DNA from: Microlunatus endophyticus
GTDB taxonomy: Bacteria; Actinomycetota; Actinomycetes; Propionibacteriales; Propionibacteriaceae
NCBI RefSeq assembly: GCF_014646195.1
Contig: NZ_BMMZ01000008.1
Span: 124,001 to 188,000, forward strand
Length of the DNA stretch: 64,000 bases
Reading direction: 5' to 3'
Shown: positions 24,173 to 32,141 of the stretch, in pieces
Layout: every line of letters begins with the position of its first letter
Position numbering within the stretch: the first letter of the stretch is position 1
The notes under the pieces: generated by a model
What the model was told of the DNA's origin: nothing
What the model saw: the letters and a program-made list of their open reading frames with translations, nothing else
The model's database searches: none
Made by a program: the position numbers and the translations under genes

Positions 24173-24191
24173 TGTTGCACAGCATGCAACA
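24173..24191. promoter_or_regulatory. IclR-type operator
   Basis: TGTTGCA (24173-24179), five bases, TGCAACA (24185-24191) form a perfect inverted repeat between the divergent aldolase and IclR genes. The size and spacing are typical of IclR-family binding sites. Confidence 0.75.
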
Positions 24192-24285
24192 GTGTTGACT
24201 GTGCAGCGGTTCTTCATGGTTGTTGCTTCCGCGGCGGGTTGTCAACCACCCCGCCGCCGGTCTCTTGCCTGGTGGGAGTGATCGG

Positions 24286-25020
24286 ATGCCCGCTTCGCTG
24301 AAACACGGTCTGGCCGTCCTGGAACTCGTCGCGCAGGCCGGCAAGGACGGTGTAGCGGTCACTGAGGTCGCGGTCCAGGTCGAGTTGGACAAGTCGACGG
24401 TGTCCCGGATCCTGGCCACGCTGCGCGAGCTCGGCTACGTCCGCCAGGACATCAACCGGCGCTATCTCTCCACGGCCCGGCTGGGCAAGCTCGCCCATCG
24501 CCGCCCTGGCGCGCAGGACGTCGCCGCCCTGGCACGCGAGCGGCTGGAAGAGCTGCATGCGCTGCACGACGAGGCGATCCACCTGGCCGTGGTCAACGGC
24601 GGCGAGATGCTCTTCCTGGACTACCTGCAGACCACCAAGGCGGTCCGGACCGAGACCCCGATGTTTCCGCGGCCGCTGCACGAGGTGGCCGTCGGGATCG
24701 CCGTGCTGGCAGCAGTCGATCATGACGAACGCGCCCAGCTGATGAAGGAGTCGATGGCCGCCGCCGATCATCGCCCGACCGCCGAGGAGCGTGCGGAGTT
24801 GCGGGCAGAGGTCGGCCGAGCCCAGGAGCGCGGCTGGGCCACGATCGACGCCCATGACGACGTCACCCGGGTCGCCGCGGCGCTGATCGACAGCTCGGGC
24901 CGCCCGGTCGGCGCCATCACGGTGTCCGGTCCGGGCTACCGGATCGACCCGCAGATCGACGTGATCGCGGCCGACACGATCGCGGCGGCCAAGGACATCG
25001 GCGCCGCGCTGCGGGTGTGA
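24286..25020 (+). CDS. IclR family transcriptional regulator
   Basis: A 244-residue regulator. The winged HTH is at residues about 5-60 (HGLAVLELVAQAGKDGVAVT, then LDKSTVSRILATLRELGYVR). The effector domain from about 75 includes LHDEAIHLAVVNGGEMLFLD and the family's closing region RVAAALIDSSGRPVGAITVS. It should sense a small acid and control the divergent aldolase-dehydratase genes through the TGTTGCA palindrome. The ATG at 24286 is preceded by GGGAG at 9-10 bases; upstream codons in frame are not family-like. Confidence 0.92.
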   Translation: MPASLKHGLAVLELVAQAGKDGVAVTEVAVQVELDKSTVSRILATLRELGYVRQDINRRYLSTARLGKLAHRRPGAQDVAALARERLEELHALHDEAIHLAVVNGGEMLFLDYLQTTKAVRTETPMFPRPLHEVAVGIAVLAAVDHDERAQLMKESMAAADHRPTAEERAELRAEVGRAQERGWATIDAHDDVTRVAAALIDSSGRPVGAITVSGPGYRIDPQIDVIAADTIAAAKDIGAALRV

Positions 25021-25097
25021 TCGGTGATCAGATCGCTGAGCTTGTCCAAGCGCGTGCTGGTTGACCTTCGACCTGCTCCAAGGCCCACGATGATCGG

Positions 25098-26231
25098 GTG
25101 AGCACACCGAGCCTGTTGACCATCAGCGCGTTCGCCCGGACTGTCGGGCTGACGCCGAGTGCCCTGCGGTTCTACGACGATGCCGGACTGCTGGCACCGG
25201 CCAGCGTCGACGACCGCACCGGCTACCGCTACTACGCCGACAGCCAGCGGCGCACGGCCGTCGTGGTCCGGCAGATGCGCGAATTCGATGTCCCGTTGAT
25301 CACCATGAAGGCGGTTCTGGAAGCAGCACCCGAACGTGCCCAGGAACTGCTGGAGGCCCACGCCGCCCGGCTGGCTGATCACGCCGACCGGGCGCGCAAC
25401 GCCGTACGCGACATCGTCCAGTCCCTGCGTGGCGTGACCGAACCTGAATACAGTCAGCCCGTCCGGCTGTCCGTCGGCGGCCCGGAGCTGGCAGCGGCGA
25501 TCCGTCAGGTCGCCCCCTTCACTGCCGATACCGACGACGGTGCGACACTCGACCACCTGCTCCTCGACATCACCGATGGTGAAGTGACTGTGGTCGCCAC
25601 CGATCGCTATCGGATGGCCGCGCGAACGCTGCCGGTCACCGATCAGGCCGGACCGCTGCGCCGGATCACGGTCGCGGTTGATCAATTGACCGGGCTGTCG
25701 GACTGGCTGCGCCGACGCCGCTCGGTCGAGTTGTCGGCCGTCGGCCGGAGCATGATCATCTCAGACCATGATCACGATGACGGATCAGGCCCGGATTACC
25801 AGGAACTGGAGATCGGTGACGATCACTTCCCCGACTACCGACTCCTGGTCGACCAGCTGTCCGAATCCGCTGACGGGATGCGATTGATCATCGATCGGGT
25901 GCGGCTGCTTCAGGTGGTCTCCGCCGATCAGCAGATCACCGTTGTCATCGACCCGGATCCCGACGTCGACATGATCACGATCAGCCGACGCCATGGTGCG
26001 AAGTCCCTCACGCTGCCTGCCGTCCAGTCCGGTGAGTTGCATCGGATCGCCTTCAACCCCGGACTGTTGGCGTCGGCGTTGCAGAGCAGCGTCGGGCCGG
26101 ATGTCCTGATCGATGCGGCGGCCGGTCATGCAGCCGTGATCAGATCGGCCGACCAGGGCAGTTTCACCACCCTGGTGATGCCGGTCCGGTTGGACCCGGA
26201 CACCCCGATCGCTGAGTCACCCGATCGCTGA
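25098..26231 (+). CDS. MerR-type regulator fused to DNA polymerase III beta (sliding clamp) domains
   Basis: A 377-residue fusion. Residues about 7-110 are a MerR winged HTH and coiled coil (LTISAFARTVGLTPSALRFY, RTGYRYYADSQ, MREFDVPLITMKAVLEAAPE). Residues about 121-245 match clamp domain II (LDHLLLDITDGEVTVVATDR, YRMAAR, AVDQL). From FPDYRLLV at 244 to the end they match clamp domain III, closing with LVMPVRL as true clamps do. Clamp domain I is absent, its place taken by the MerR part. It starts with GTG. It may bind DNA through MerR while the clamp part binds clamp-interacting peptides, or the clamp fold may now be only a dimerisation or ligand module (inference). The gene end is a threefold tandem repeat. 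Confidence 0.88.
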   Translation: MSTPSLLTISAFARTVGLTPSALRFYDDAGLLAPASVDDRTGYRYYADSQRRTAVVVRQMREFDVPLITMKAVLEAAPERAQELLEAHAARLADHADRARNAVRDIVQSLRGVTEPEYSQPVRLSVGGPELAAAIRQVAPFTADTDDGATLDHLLLDITDGEVTVVATDRYRMAARTLPVTDQAGPLRRITVAVDQLTGLSDWLRRRRSVELSAVGRSMIISDHDHDDGSGPDYQELEIGDDHFPDYRLLVDQLSESADGMRLIIDRVRLLQVVSADQQITVVIDPDPDVDMITISRRHGAKSLTLPAVQSGELHRIAFNPGLLASALQSSVGPDVLIDAAAGHAAVIRSADQGSFTTLVMPVRLDPDTPIAESPDR

Positions 26232-26251
26232 GCCACCCGATCGCTGAGCTT
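26204..26251 (+). repeat. three tandem 16-base repeats spanning the stop codon
   Basis: CCCGATCGCTGAGTCA, CCCGATCGCTGAGCCA and CCCGATCGCTGAGCTT lie head to tail at 26204, 26220 and 26236. The TGA at 26229-26231 that ends the MerR-clamp gene is inside the second copy, and the third runs into a dispersed repeat. Confidence 0.75.
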
Positions 26252-26288
26252 GTCGAAGCGCGCTCAGTGCCCTTCGACAGGCTCAGGG
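26244..26288. repeat. dispersed CTTCGACAGGCTCAG repeat pair
   Basis: CTGAGCTTGTCGAAGCG (26244-26260) and CCCTTCGACAGGCTCAGGG (26270-26288) form an inverted pair between convergent genes. The right copy encodes the last residues of the MFS transporter, EPVEGH. Confidence 0.75.
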
Positions 26289-27619
26289 TTCCTGCGCTTC
26301 GGCGCCTTGCCCAGGCCGACGACGGTCGCCGCCGAGCCGAGCATCAGGACGCCGACGATCCACAGTCCGGCCTTCTCCGAGCCGGTCAGGTCGGTGGTCC
26401 AGCCGGTGACGAACGGTGCCAGGAATCCGGCCAGATTGCCCAGTCCGTTGATCAACGCGATACCGCCGGCGGCTGCCGCACCGGTCAGGAAGAAGCTCGG
26501 CAGCGGCCAAAAGACGGGCAGCGCGCTGTAGATGCCGATCGCGGCGATGCTCACCATCACCATCACCAGGAACGGCGAATTCAGATACAGCGCGATCGGG
26601 ATGGCGACCGCGCCCAGGATCGCCGGGATGGCCAGATGCCAGACGCGCTCGCGCGTCTTGTCGGCGTGCCGGGTCCACAACACCATCGCGATCGCGCCGA
26701 TCACGTACGGGATCGCGGTGATCAGACCGGTCTGCACCAGCGAGAAGTCGGTGCCGAAGCGCTGGGCGAAACCGGCGACGATGGACGGCAGGAAGAAGCT
26801 CACCGCGTACAGACCGTAGACCACGCCGAAGTAGACGAACGCCAGCGCCAGAATCCGCGGGCTGGTCAAGGACCTGCGCAACGTCCAGCCGTACTCCTCG
26901 TCGGCCTGCTTGACCTCGCCGGCGATCTCGCTGCTCAGCCAGTCGCGCTCCTGCGGTGTCAACCACTTGGCATCGGCCGGCCGATCGGTCAGGAAGAACC
27001 AGCAGATCACGCCGAGGATGATCGCGGGGATGCCCTCGAAGAGGAACATCGATCGCCAACCCGCCAGACCGAATGCGCCCTCGGCGTATTGCAGCAGGGC
27101 CCCGGAGATCGGCGAACCGAGCGCGGACGACAGCGGGATCGCCATCATGAACAGGCCGGTGACCTTGGCACGCTCCCGCTCGGGGAACCAGAAGGTCAGG
27201 AACAAGATCATCCCCGGGAAGAAGCCGGCCTCGGCGATACCAAGCAGGATCCGCATCACATAAAGGGTTCCAGCATTGGGAACGAAGGTGGTGAGGGCGG
27301 CGATGATGCCCCAGGACACCATGATCCGGGCGATCCAGCGCCGGGCACCGACCCGGTGCAGGATCAGGTTGCTCGGCACCTCGAGGATCAGGTAGCCAAT
27401 GAAGAACAGCCCGGATGCCAGACCGTAGGCGGTCTCGCTCAGACCAAGATCATGGTCCATGGTCAGCTTGGCGAAGCCGATATTGGTCCGGTCCAGGTAG
27501 TTGACGAAGTAGAGCAGCCCCATGAAGGGCACCAGTCGCAGAGTGACCTTGCGGACGACCCGGCTGCCGAACTGGTCGTCGGCGACGGATGCGGCCGCGT
27601 TGGGTTGGGTTGTGGACAT
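26264..27619 (-). CDS. MFS transporter, anion:cation symporter (ACS) type
   Basis: A 451-residue, 12-helix transporter. YFVNYLDRTNIGFAKLTM in helix 1, the SNLILHRVGARRWIARIMVS loop 2-3 and MRILLGIAEAGFFPGMILFL in helix 4 are typical of the ACS family that imports sugar acids, tartrate or phthalate with protons. It should supply the substrate for the dehydratase/aldolase/dehydrogenase cluster. The C-terminal residues NPEPVEGH are translated from the dispersed repeat, so the native tail has been replaced or extended. It is divergent from the aldehyde dehydrogenase gene, with 258 bases between. Confidence 0.92.
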   Translation of the reverse strand: MSTTQPNAAASVADDQFGSRVVRKVTLRLVPFMGLLYFVNYLDRTNIGFAKLTMDHDLGLSETAYGLASGLFFIGYLILEVPSNLILHRVGARRWIARIMVSWGIIAALTTFVPNAGTLYVMRILLGIAEAGFFPGMILFLTFWFPERERAKVTGLFMMAIPLSSALGSPISGALLQYAEGAFGLAGWRSMFLFEGIPAIILGVICWFFLTDRPADAKWLTPQERDWLSSEIAGEVKQADEEYGWTLRRSLTSPRILALAFVYFGVVYGLYAVSFFLPSIVAGFAQRFGTDFSLVQTGLITAIPYVIGAIAMVLWTRHADKTRERVWHLAIPAILGAVAIPIALYLNSPFLVMVMVSIAAIGIYSALPVFWPLPSFFLTGAAAAGGIALINGLGNLAGFLAPFVTGWTTDLTGSEKAGLWIVGVLMLGSAATVVGLGKAPKRRNPEPVEGH

Positions 27620-27877
27620 CAGCGTCCTTCGGTCAAGCCGCCAAGGGCGGGCATCTCCTGTCCCCGTTGTGCGGGAACCCCCCGGTTGTCATCGGCACAC
27701 CATAGCCAATATCCATCGCCGGACTATCGAACCCGGCGCTGCACGGCGGGCGAGTCCTGAGGTGTCCGGTCACGCTGACCGGCCGAACCCGGCGGACGTC
27801 GGTGGGGGTCGTGGCCGTAATGTCGGCCAACGGCAGCGATGTCGGCCAGCGGCCGAGACGACACGAGGTGGTGACAG

Positions 27878-29344
27878 ATGGCGATCTTCGAACCCAAGGT
27901 GCCCGACGGTCTTCCGATCGGTGACGAGTGGGTACCGGCGCCCGCGACGGAGCCGGTGACCTTCCCCTACGACGGGTCGGAGGTCGCCCAGGCGCCGGTC
28001 GGCGACGTGTCGCTGGCCAAGCGCGCTGTTGAGGAGGCGCTCGCGATCCGCGGCCAGGTCGGGCGACTGCCGTCCCACGTCCGGAGGGCCGCCCTGCAGC
28101 AGACCCACCGGCTGATCACCGAACAGCGCGACGACTTCGAGCAGTTACTGGTGCTGGAGACCGGCAAGCCGCTGGTCGACTGCAGGGTCGAGGTGGATCG
28201 CACGCTGTTGACGCTGCAGACCGCGGCCGAGGAGGTCGCCCGGCTGCACGGCGAAACGGTGCCGCTTGACCTGTTGCCGAGCGGTGACGGCCTGGTCGGT
28301 TTCTGGACCCGGCGGCCGGTCGGCGTGGTGATCGGGATCGCGGGCTTCAACTATCCGCTGCTGCTGTCCTCGCACAAACTGGCACCGGCTCTGGCCGCCG
28401 GCTGTCCGGTGATCATCAAGCCAGCGCCGCAGACGCCGCTGGCGACGCTGTGGCTGGTGCATCTGGTCCGGGAGGCGCTGGTCGCCGCCGGCGGTCCGGC
28501 CGCGGCCGTGCAGTTGATCACCGGTGGCGCCGATGTCGGAGCCACGCTCACGACGGACCGTCGGATCGGCGCTGTGTCCTTCACCGGTTCGGCCGGCGTC
28601 GGCCATCGGATCGCCCAGGATGCTGCGCCGACCAAGGTGCTTCTCGAACTGGGATCCAATGCCGCCCTGGTGGTGGCCGCTGACGCTGATCTTGATGCCG
28701 CGGTCGGGGCGGTCGTCCGCGGCGGCTATTACGCGTCCGGTCAGGCCTGCATCAGCGTGCAGCGGGTGATCGTGGTCGAATCCGTACGCGACGAGTTCCT
28801 TGATCGGCTCGCCGCCCGGATGGGCGAGGTCGTCGTCGGCGATCCCCGCGACGAGGCAACCCGGGTGTCGACGTTGATCAACTCCGCCGGCACCGACCGG
28901 GTGCTGGATTGGATCGCCGAGGCCGCCAAGGGCGGTGCCAAGATCATCACCGGCGGCGGTCGGACTGCCGACAACGTGATCGAGCCGACCGTACTGCTGG
29001 ATGTGCCGGAAGGTCTGTCCGCCTGGCGCGAGGAGATCTTCGGCCCGGTCGTCGCTGTCCGGTCGGTGACCGATCTCAATGCCGCGTTCCGCACCGTGAA
29101 CGACTCCCGCTACGGGTTGCACGTCAGCGTCTACACGGAATCCCTCGGTGCCGCCTTCGCAGCGATCGAGTCAATAGAGGCCGGCGGCGTCGTGATCAAC
29201 GAGGTGCCGGGCTTCCGCTCGGACGTGATGCCGTACGGCGGGGTGAAGGACTCCGGCACCGGCCGCGAGGGACCACGGTTTGCGATTGAGGAGTTGACGG
29301 TGACCCGGATGGCTGTCATCCGGCCGAGTGCGAAGGGGCGATGA
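27878..29344 (+). CDS. NAD(P)-dependent aldehyde dehydrogenase
   Basis: A 488-residue ALDH-superfamily enzyme. The catalytic thiol is Cys291 (YYASGQACIS) and the general base Glu257 (LLELGSN). VSFTGSAGVGHRIA is the cofactor loop, and the EEIFGPVV and YGLHVSVYT motifs follow in order. It oxidises an aldehyde to an acid; a semialdehyde from the neighbouring dehydratase-aldolase steps is a reasonable guess. GAGGTGG precedes the ATG. The last four bases overlap the next SDR start (ATGA), so translation is coupled. The divergent partner is the ACS transporter. Two direct ATGTCGGCCA copies (27820, 27839) lie upstream and might be a regulator site. Confidence 0.93.
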   Translation: MAIFEPKVPDGLPIGDEWVPAPATEPVTFPYDGSEVAQAPVGDVSLAKRAVEEALAIRGQVGRLPSHVRRAALQQTHRLITEQRDDFEQLLVLETGKPLVDCRVEVDRTLLTLQTAAEEVARLHGETVPLDLLPSGDGLVGFWTRRPVGVVIGIAGFNYPLLLSSHKLAPALAAGCPVIIKPAPQTPLATLWLVHLVREALVAAGGPAAAVQLITGGADVGATLTTDRRIGAVSFTGSAGVGHRIAQDAAPTKVLLELGSNAALVVAADADLDAAVGAVVRGGYYASGQACISVQRVIVVESVRDEFLDRLAARMGEVVVGDPRDEATRVSTLINSAGTDRVLDWIAEAAKGGAKIITGGGRTADNVIEPTVLLDVPEGLSAWREEIFGPVVAVRSVTDLNAAFRTVNDSRYGLHVSVYTESLGAAFAAIESIEAGGVVINEVPGFRSDVMPYGGVKDSGTGREGPRFAIEELTVTRMAVIRPSAKGR

Positions 29345-30150
29345 CCATGACCGATCACACCGAGCACGAGAATCGGTATCAGGACCTGTTCCGGCTGGAC
29401 GGTCGCAAGGCGGTCGTCGTCGGTGCCGGCAGTGGAATCGGTCGGGAGAGCGCGCTCGCTCTGGCCGCACACGGCGCCGAGGTGATCTGCGCCGATCGTG
29501 ATCTTGCCGCCGCGCAGCAGACCGCCGATCTGGGCGCCGGATCCGAGGCAGGACTGGCGGCGTACGAGCTGGATGTTCTTGATCAAGCAGCGATCCAGCA
29601 GGCTGCCGGCGATCTCGGGGAAGTCGACGTGCTGATCTTCACCGCGGCGACCAACGTCCGCAAACGGCTGTTGGACTACAGCGGCGAGGAATTCGACCGG
29701 GTCGTCTCGCTCAACCTGCGCGCCTCATTCGATCTTGTCCGGGCGTTCTCCCCAGGGATGGCCGAGCGGGGCCGGGGTAGCGTGATCGGCTTCACCTCGA
29801 TCCGTGCGGTCGCAGTCGAGCCAGGCCAGGGCGTGTACGCCGCCACCAAGGCGGGCCTGCTGCAACTGATGCGGACCGCGGCAGCCGAACTCGGACCCCA
29901 GGGCGTCCGGTTCAACGTGATCGCGCCCGGAGTGGTCGAGACGCCGCTCACCAGCCAGATCCGCGACAACCCCCAGTGGTATGACGCGTACGCCTCCAAG
30001 AGTGCGCTGGGGCGGTGGGCCCGTCCCGACGAGCTTGCCGGCGCGGTCGTCTACCTCGCCTCGGACGCCGCGAGCTTCGTCACGGGCAGCCAGTTGCTGG
30101 TCGACGGCGGCTGGACCGCAATCGACGGTCGCTACACCCCGCCGAACTGA
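29341..30150 (+). CDS. SDR family oxidoreductase
   Basis: A 269-residue classical SDR. The cofactor loop is VVVGAGSGIGRESA (residues about 24-37), the Asp after strand 2 (CADRD) favours NAD, the catalytic Ser is in IGFTSIRA, and Tyr166 and Lys170 come from VYAATKAGL. It ends with VTGSQLLVDGGWTAIDGRYT. It is coupled by a 4-base overlap to the aldehyde dehydrogenase and is likely to reduce or oxidise a sugar-derived intermediate of the same pathway. There is an ATG at 29341 and another two codons later. A hairpin follows 17 bases after the stop. Confidence 0.92.
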   Translation: MTMTDHTEHENRYQDLFRLDGRKAVVVGAGSGIGRESALALAAHGAEVICADRDLAAAQQTADLGAGSEAGLAAYELDVLDQAAIQQAAGDLGEVDVLIFTAATNVRKRLLDYSGEEFDRVVSLNLRASFDLVRAFSPGMAERGRGSVIGFTSIRAVAVEPGQGVYAATKAGLLQLMRTAAAELGPQGVRFNVIAPGVVETPLTSQIRDNPQWYDAYASKSALGRWARPDELAGAVVYLASDAASFVTGSQLLVDGGWTAIDGRYTPPN

Positions 30151-30166
30151 CGCCGTTGATCACGCC

Positions 30167-30186
30167 GCTACGTCAGGCGACGTAGC
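30167..30186 (+). terminator. hairpin after the SDR gene
   Basis: GCTACGTC, AGGC loop, GACGTAGC: a perfect 8-base stem 16 bases after the SDR stop codon. There is no T tract, so it could equally be an operator of the following gene. Confidence 0.5.
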
Positions 30187-30229
30187 AGAAGTGTCGCCCG
30201 GGAGGGTATGACAGCTCGGCCGCTGTTGC

Positions 30230-30286
30230 GAAGACTGATCCATGTTCCGCCGTGGTGGCGGAACTCCGGTTGCAGTCTTCGAGGAG
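30230..30286 (+). promoter_or_regulatory. structured leader ending at a ribosome binding site
   Basis: GAAGACTG (30230-30237) pairs with CAGTCTTC (30273-30280), enclosing a second stem, GTTCCGCC/GGCGGAAC (30244-30264). The ribosome binding site GAGGAG (30281-30286) begins at the base after the outer stem, so folding could modulate initiation at 30293. Confidence 0.5.
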
Positions 30287-30292
30287 TTGACC

Positions 30293-30751
30293 ATGAGCAA
30301 TCCGTCCGAGTCCGTGGTGCCGACCGCCATGCCCGCGATTCCCGACCCACGTCCGCAGGCGCAGTCGCGTTTTCGGCCGGCGGCGGCCATGATCATCGGC
30401 GCCGGTGCAGCGGTGGTGATCAACGCCGGCATCGGCCAGGCAGCACAGGCGATCGGTGTCTCGCCGGCATTTCCCTATCTGACTCCGCAGGTCTACCTGC
30501 CGGCGACGGCGGTGATGAGCCTGCTGGCCGCTGTCGGCTGGTTGATCATCTGGCGCCTGGTGCAGCGGCCGGCCCGGGTGCTGCGGATCCTGGTGCCCGC
30601 GCTCCTGGTGGTGTCCTTCGTTCCGGACCTCCTCGTCGCGCTGACCGCCGCTCCCGGTACCAACGATGCGCTGGGCTTCGCTGCGCTGATGACGATGCAC
30701 GCCGTGATCGCCGGGGCGGTGTCGCTGGCGATGTCGCGGGCCATGCGGTGA
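30293..30751 (+). CDS. DUF6069 family membrane protein
   Basis: A 152-residue protein. A polar, Pro-rich N-terminus of about 30 residues precedes four membrane helices (AAAMIIGAGAAVVINAGIGQ, VYLPATAVMSLLAAVGWLII, VLRILVPALLVVSFVPDLLV, LGFAALMTMHAVIAGAVSLA). The length and helix pattern match the DUF6069 family, whose role is unknown. GAGGAG precedes the ATG at 30293. A nested hairpin occupies the leader. It is convergent with the MFS/SDR operon. Confidence 0.7.
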   Translation: MSNPSESVVPTAMPAIPDPRPQAQSRFRPAAAMIIGAGAAVVINAGIGQAAQAIGVSPAFPYLTPQVYLPATAVMSLLAAVGWLIIWRLVQRPARVLRILVPALLVVSFVPDLLVALTAAPGTNDALGFAALMTMHAVIAGAVSLAMSRAMR

Positions 30752-30781
30752 GCACGGCGCAGCAGCCCGGTTGGAGACGAA

Positions 30782-32107
30782 TCAGTCCAAGGTTGCGGAC
30801 ACTCTCCGCGGCGCATCGCCAGGACGGCGCTCGCTGCGTCGTACGACCCGGTGCAGGACGATCGTCGCGATCAGGCCCAGGACGACCGCGACCAGGATCG
30901 CGATCTGGCCGATGACGAACGCCGGGATGTAGTCGGCGGCGTGACCGGGGAGACCTGAGGCGACTTCCTGGGCGAGCCGCGGGTCCGCCACCCGGGTAGC
31001 GACAAGGGCGGAGATGATCGCCGCGTAGAAGCCGATGACGATCGCCTCACTGCCCAGCCGTGCGAACTGGACCAGACCGGAGGCGGATCCGCTGCTGGTG
31101 GGCGGGACCGCGGCCATCGCAGCACCGTCGATGAGCCCGAGCGGGAGCCCGAAGGACAGGCCGAGCAGGGCCATCGGGATGAGCAGTACCCACAGCGGCA
31201 CCGCGGCAGCGATCAGGAGCATGCCGGCGTTCCCCAGCAGCATCAGTGCGATCGATGTGTAGAACATCGCGTGCACGCTGATCCCTCGGCCACTGTTGAC
31301 CAGCCGGACGCCGACCACAGGGCCGACGAGTGCGCCGAGCGTCAAGCCGATCATGACGAGTGCGAGCTGACCGGCGGTGAGTCCGTATACCGAGCTGAGG
31401 GCGACCGGCAGATAGGTCAGCAGGGTGATGTAGCCGAAGGCCTGGATGACCGGCATCAACACCGCGGACAGGAACCGGGGATTGCGGAGCAACCGGAAGT
31501 CGATGATCTTGGCTCCGGGATCGCGTTCGTGCCTGACGGCCGGCACGAAGCCGCTGAGGACGAGTGAGACGGCGATCAGGACGGCGAACGCGACGAAGAC
31601 GCCCCGCCAGCCGAAGGCGGCGGTCAGGCCGCCGGAGATGCTCGGGCCGATCGCGAGCCCAAGGCCGAGGGCAGTGCCGAAGAGAGCGAACCCGCGGGTC
31701 CGGGCCACACCCTCGTAGGCGCCCGAGATGATCGCCGGTGTCGACGTGCCGATGGCCGCGGCGAACAGGCCGGCAAGAATCCGCCCGAGGTCCAGCAGCG
31801 CCAGGTCGGGCGTCACGGCGCAGAACAGAAGAGCAGCGATCGAGCCCGTCACACCGATCAGCCAGGTGATCTTGTAGCCGACGTGGTCGGAGATCACGCC
31901 CCACACCAGGGTGAAAACGGCGAAGGTCGCGTTGAAGCCGTTGACGACCCACTGGAGTTGCACGGGGTCGGAGCCGAGGTCGCGGGCGATCGACGGCAGC
32001 GCGGTGGCGACACCGGCGATGCTGATCGGAACCAGGAACACGCCCAGCAGCAGCGTGGGGAGGGCGACCGGTGACACTCGTCGCCGGGTGAGCAGAGTGG
32101 TGGTCAT
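30782..32107 (-). CDS. MFS drug transporter
   Basis: A 441-residue, 12-helix major facilitator of the drug:H+ antiporter type. Helix 1 ends IAGVATALPSIARDL, the loop 2-3 motif is GVISDHVGYKITWL, and the helix 5 motif C region is GTALGLGLAIGPSISGGLTA, which marks exporters. It should pump out a hydrophobic compound. It follows the broken SDR gene by 34 bases in the same direction, and both face the divergent TetR gene at 33023, the usual layout of a self-regulated efflux locus. Confidence 0.9.
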   Translation of the reverse strand: MTTTLLTRRRVSPVALPTLLLGVFLVPISIAGVATALPSIARDLGSDPVQLQWVVNGFNATFAVFTLVWGVISDHVGYKITWLIGVTGSIAALLFCAVTPDLALLDLGRILAGLFAAAIGTSTPAIISGAYEGVARTRGFALFGTALGLGLAIGPSISGGLTAAFGWRGVFVAFAVLIAVSLVLSGFVPAVRHERDPGAKIIDFRLLRNPRFLSAVLMPVIQAFGYITLLTYLPVALSSVYGLTAGQLALVMIGLTLGALVGPVVGVRLVNSGRGISVHAMFYTSIALMLLGNAGMLLIAAAVPLWVLLIPMALLGLSFGLPLGLIDGAAMAAVPPTSSGSASGLVQFARLGSEAIVIGFYAAIISALVATRVADPRLAQEVASGLPGHAADYIPAFVIGQIAILVAVVLGLIATIVLHRVVRRSERRPGDAPRRVSATLD

Positions 32108-32141
32108 GGGCGAGTGATCTCCTGGGAACTGGGGAATCGGG

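Noticed and set aside
27820..27848. Direct repeat ATGTCGGCCA before the aldehyde dehydrogenase as a definite operator
   Set aside because: Two 10-base copies 19 bases apart in GC-rich DNA are weak evidence, and no regulator of matching type is adjacent.
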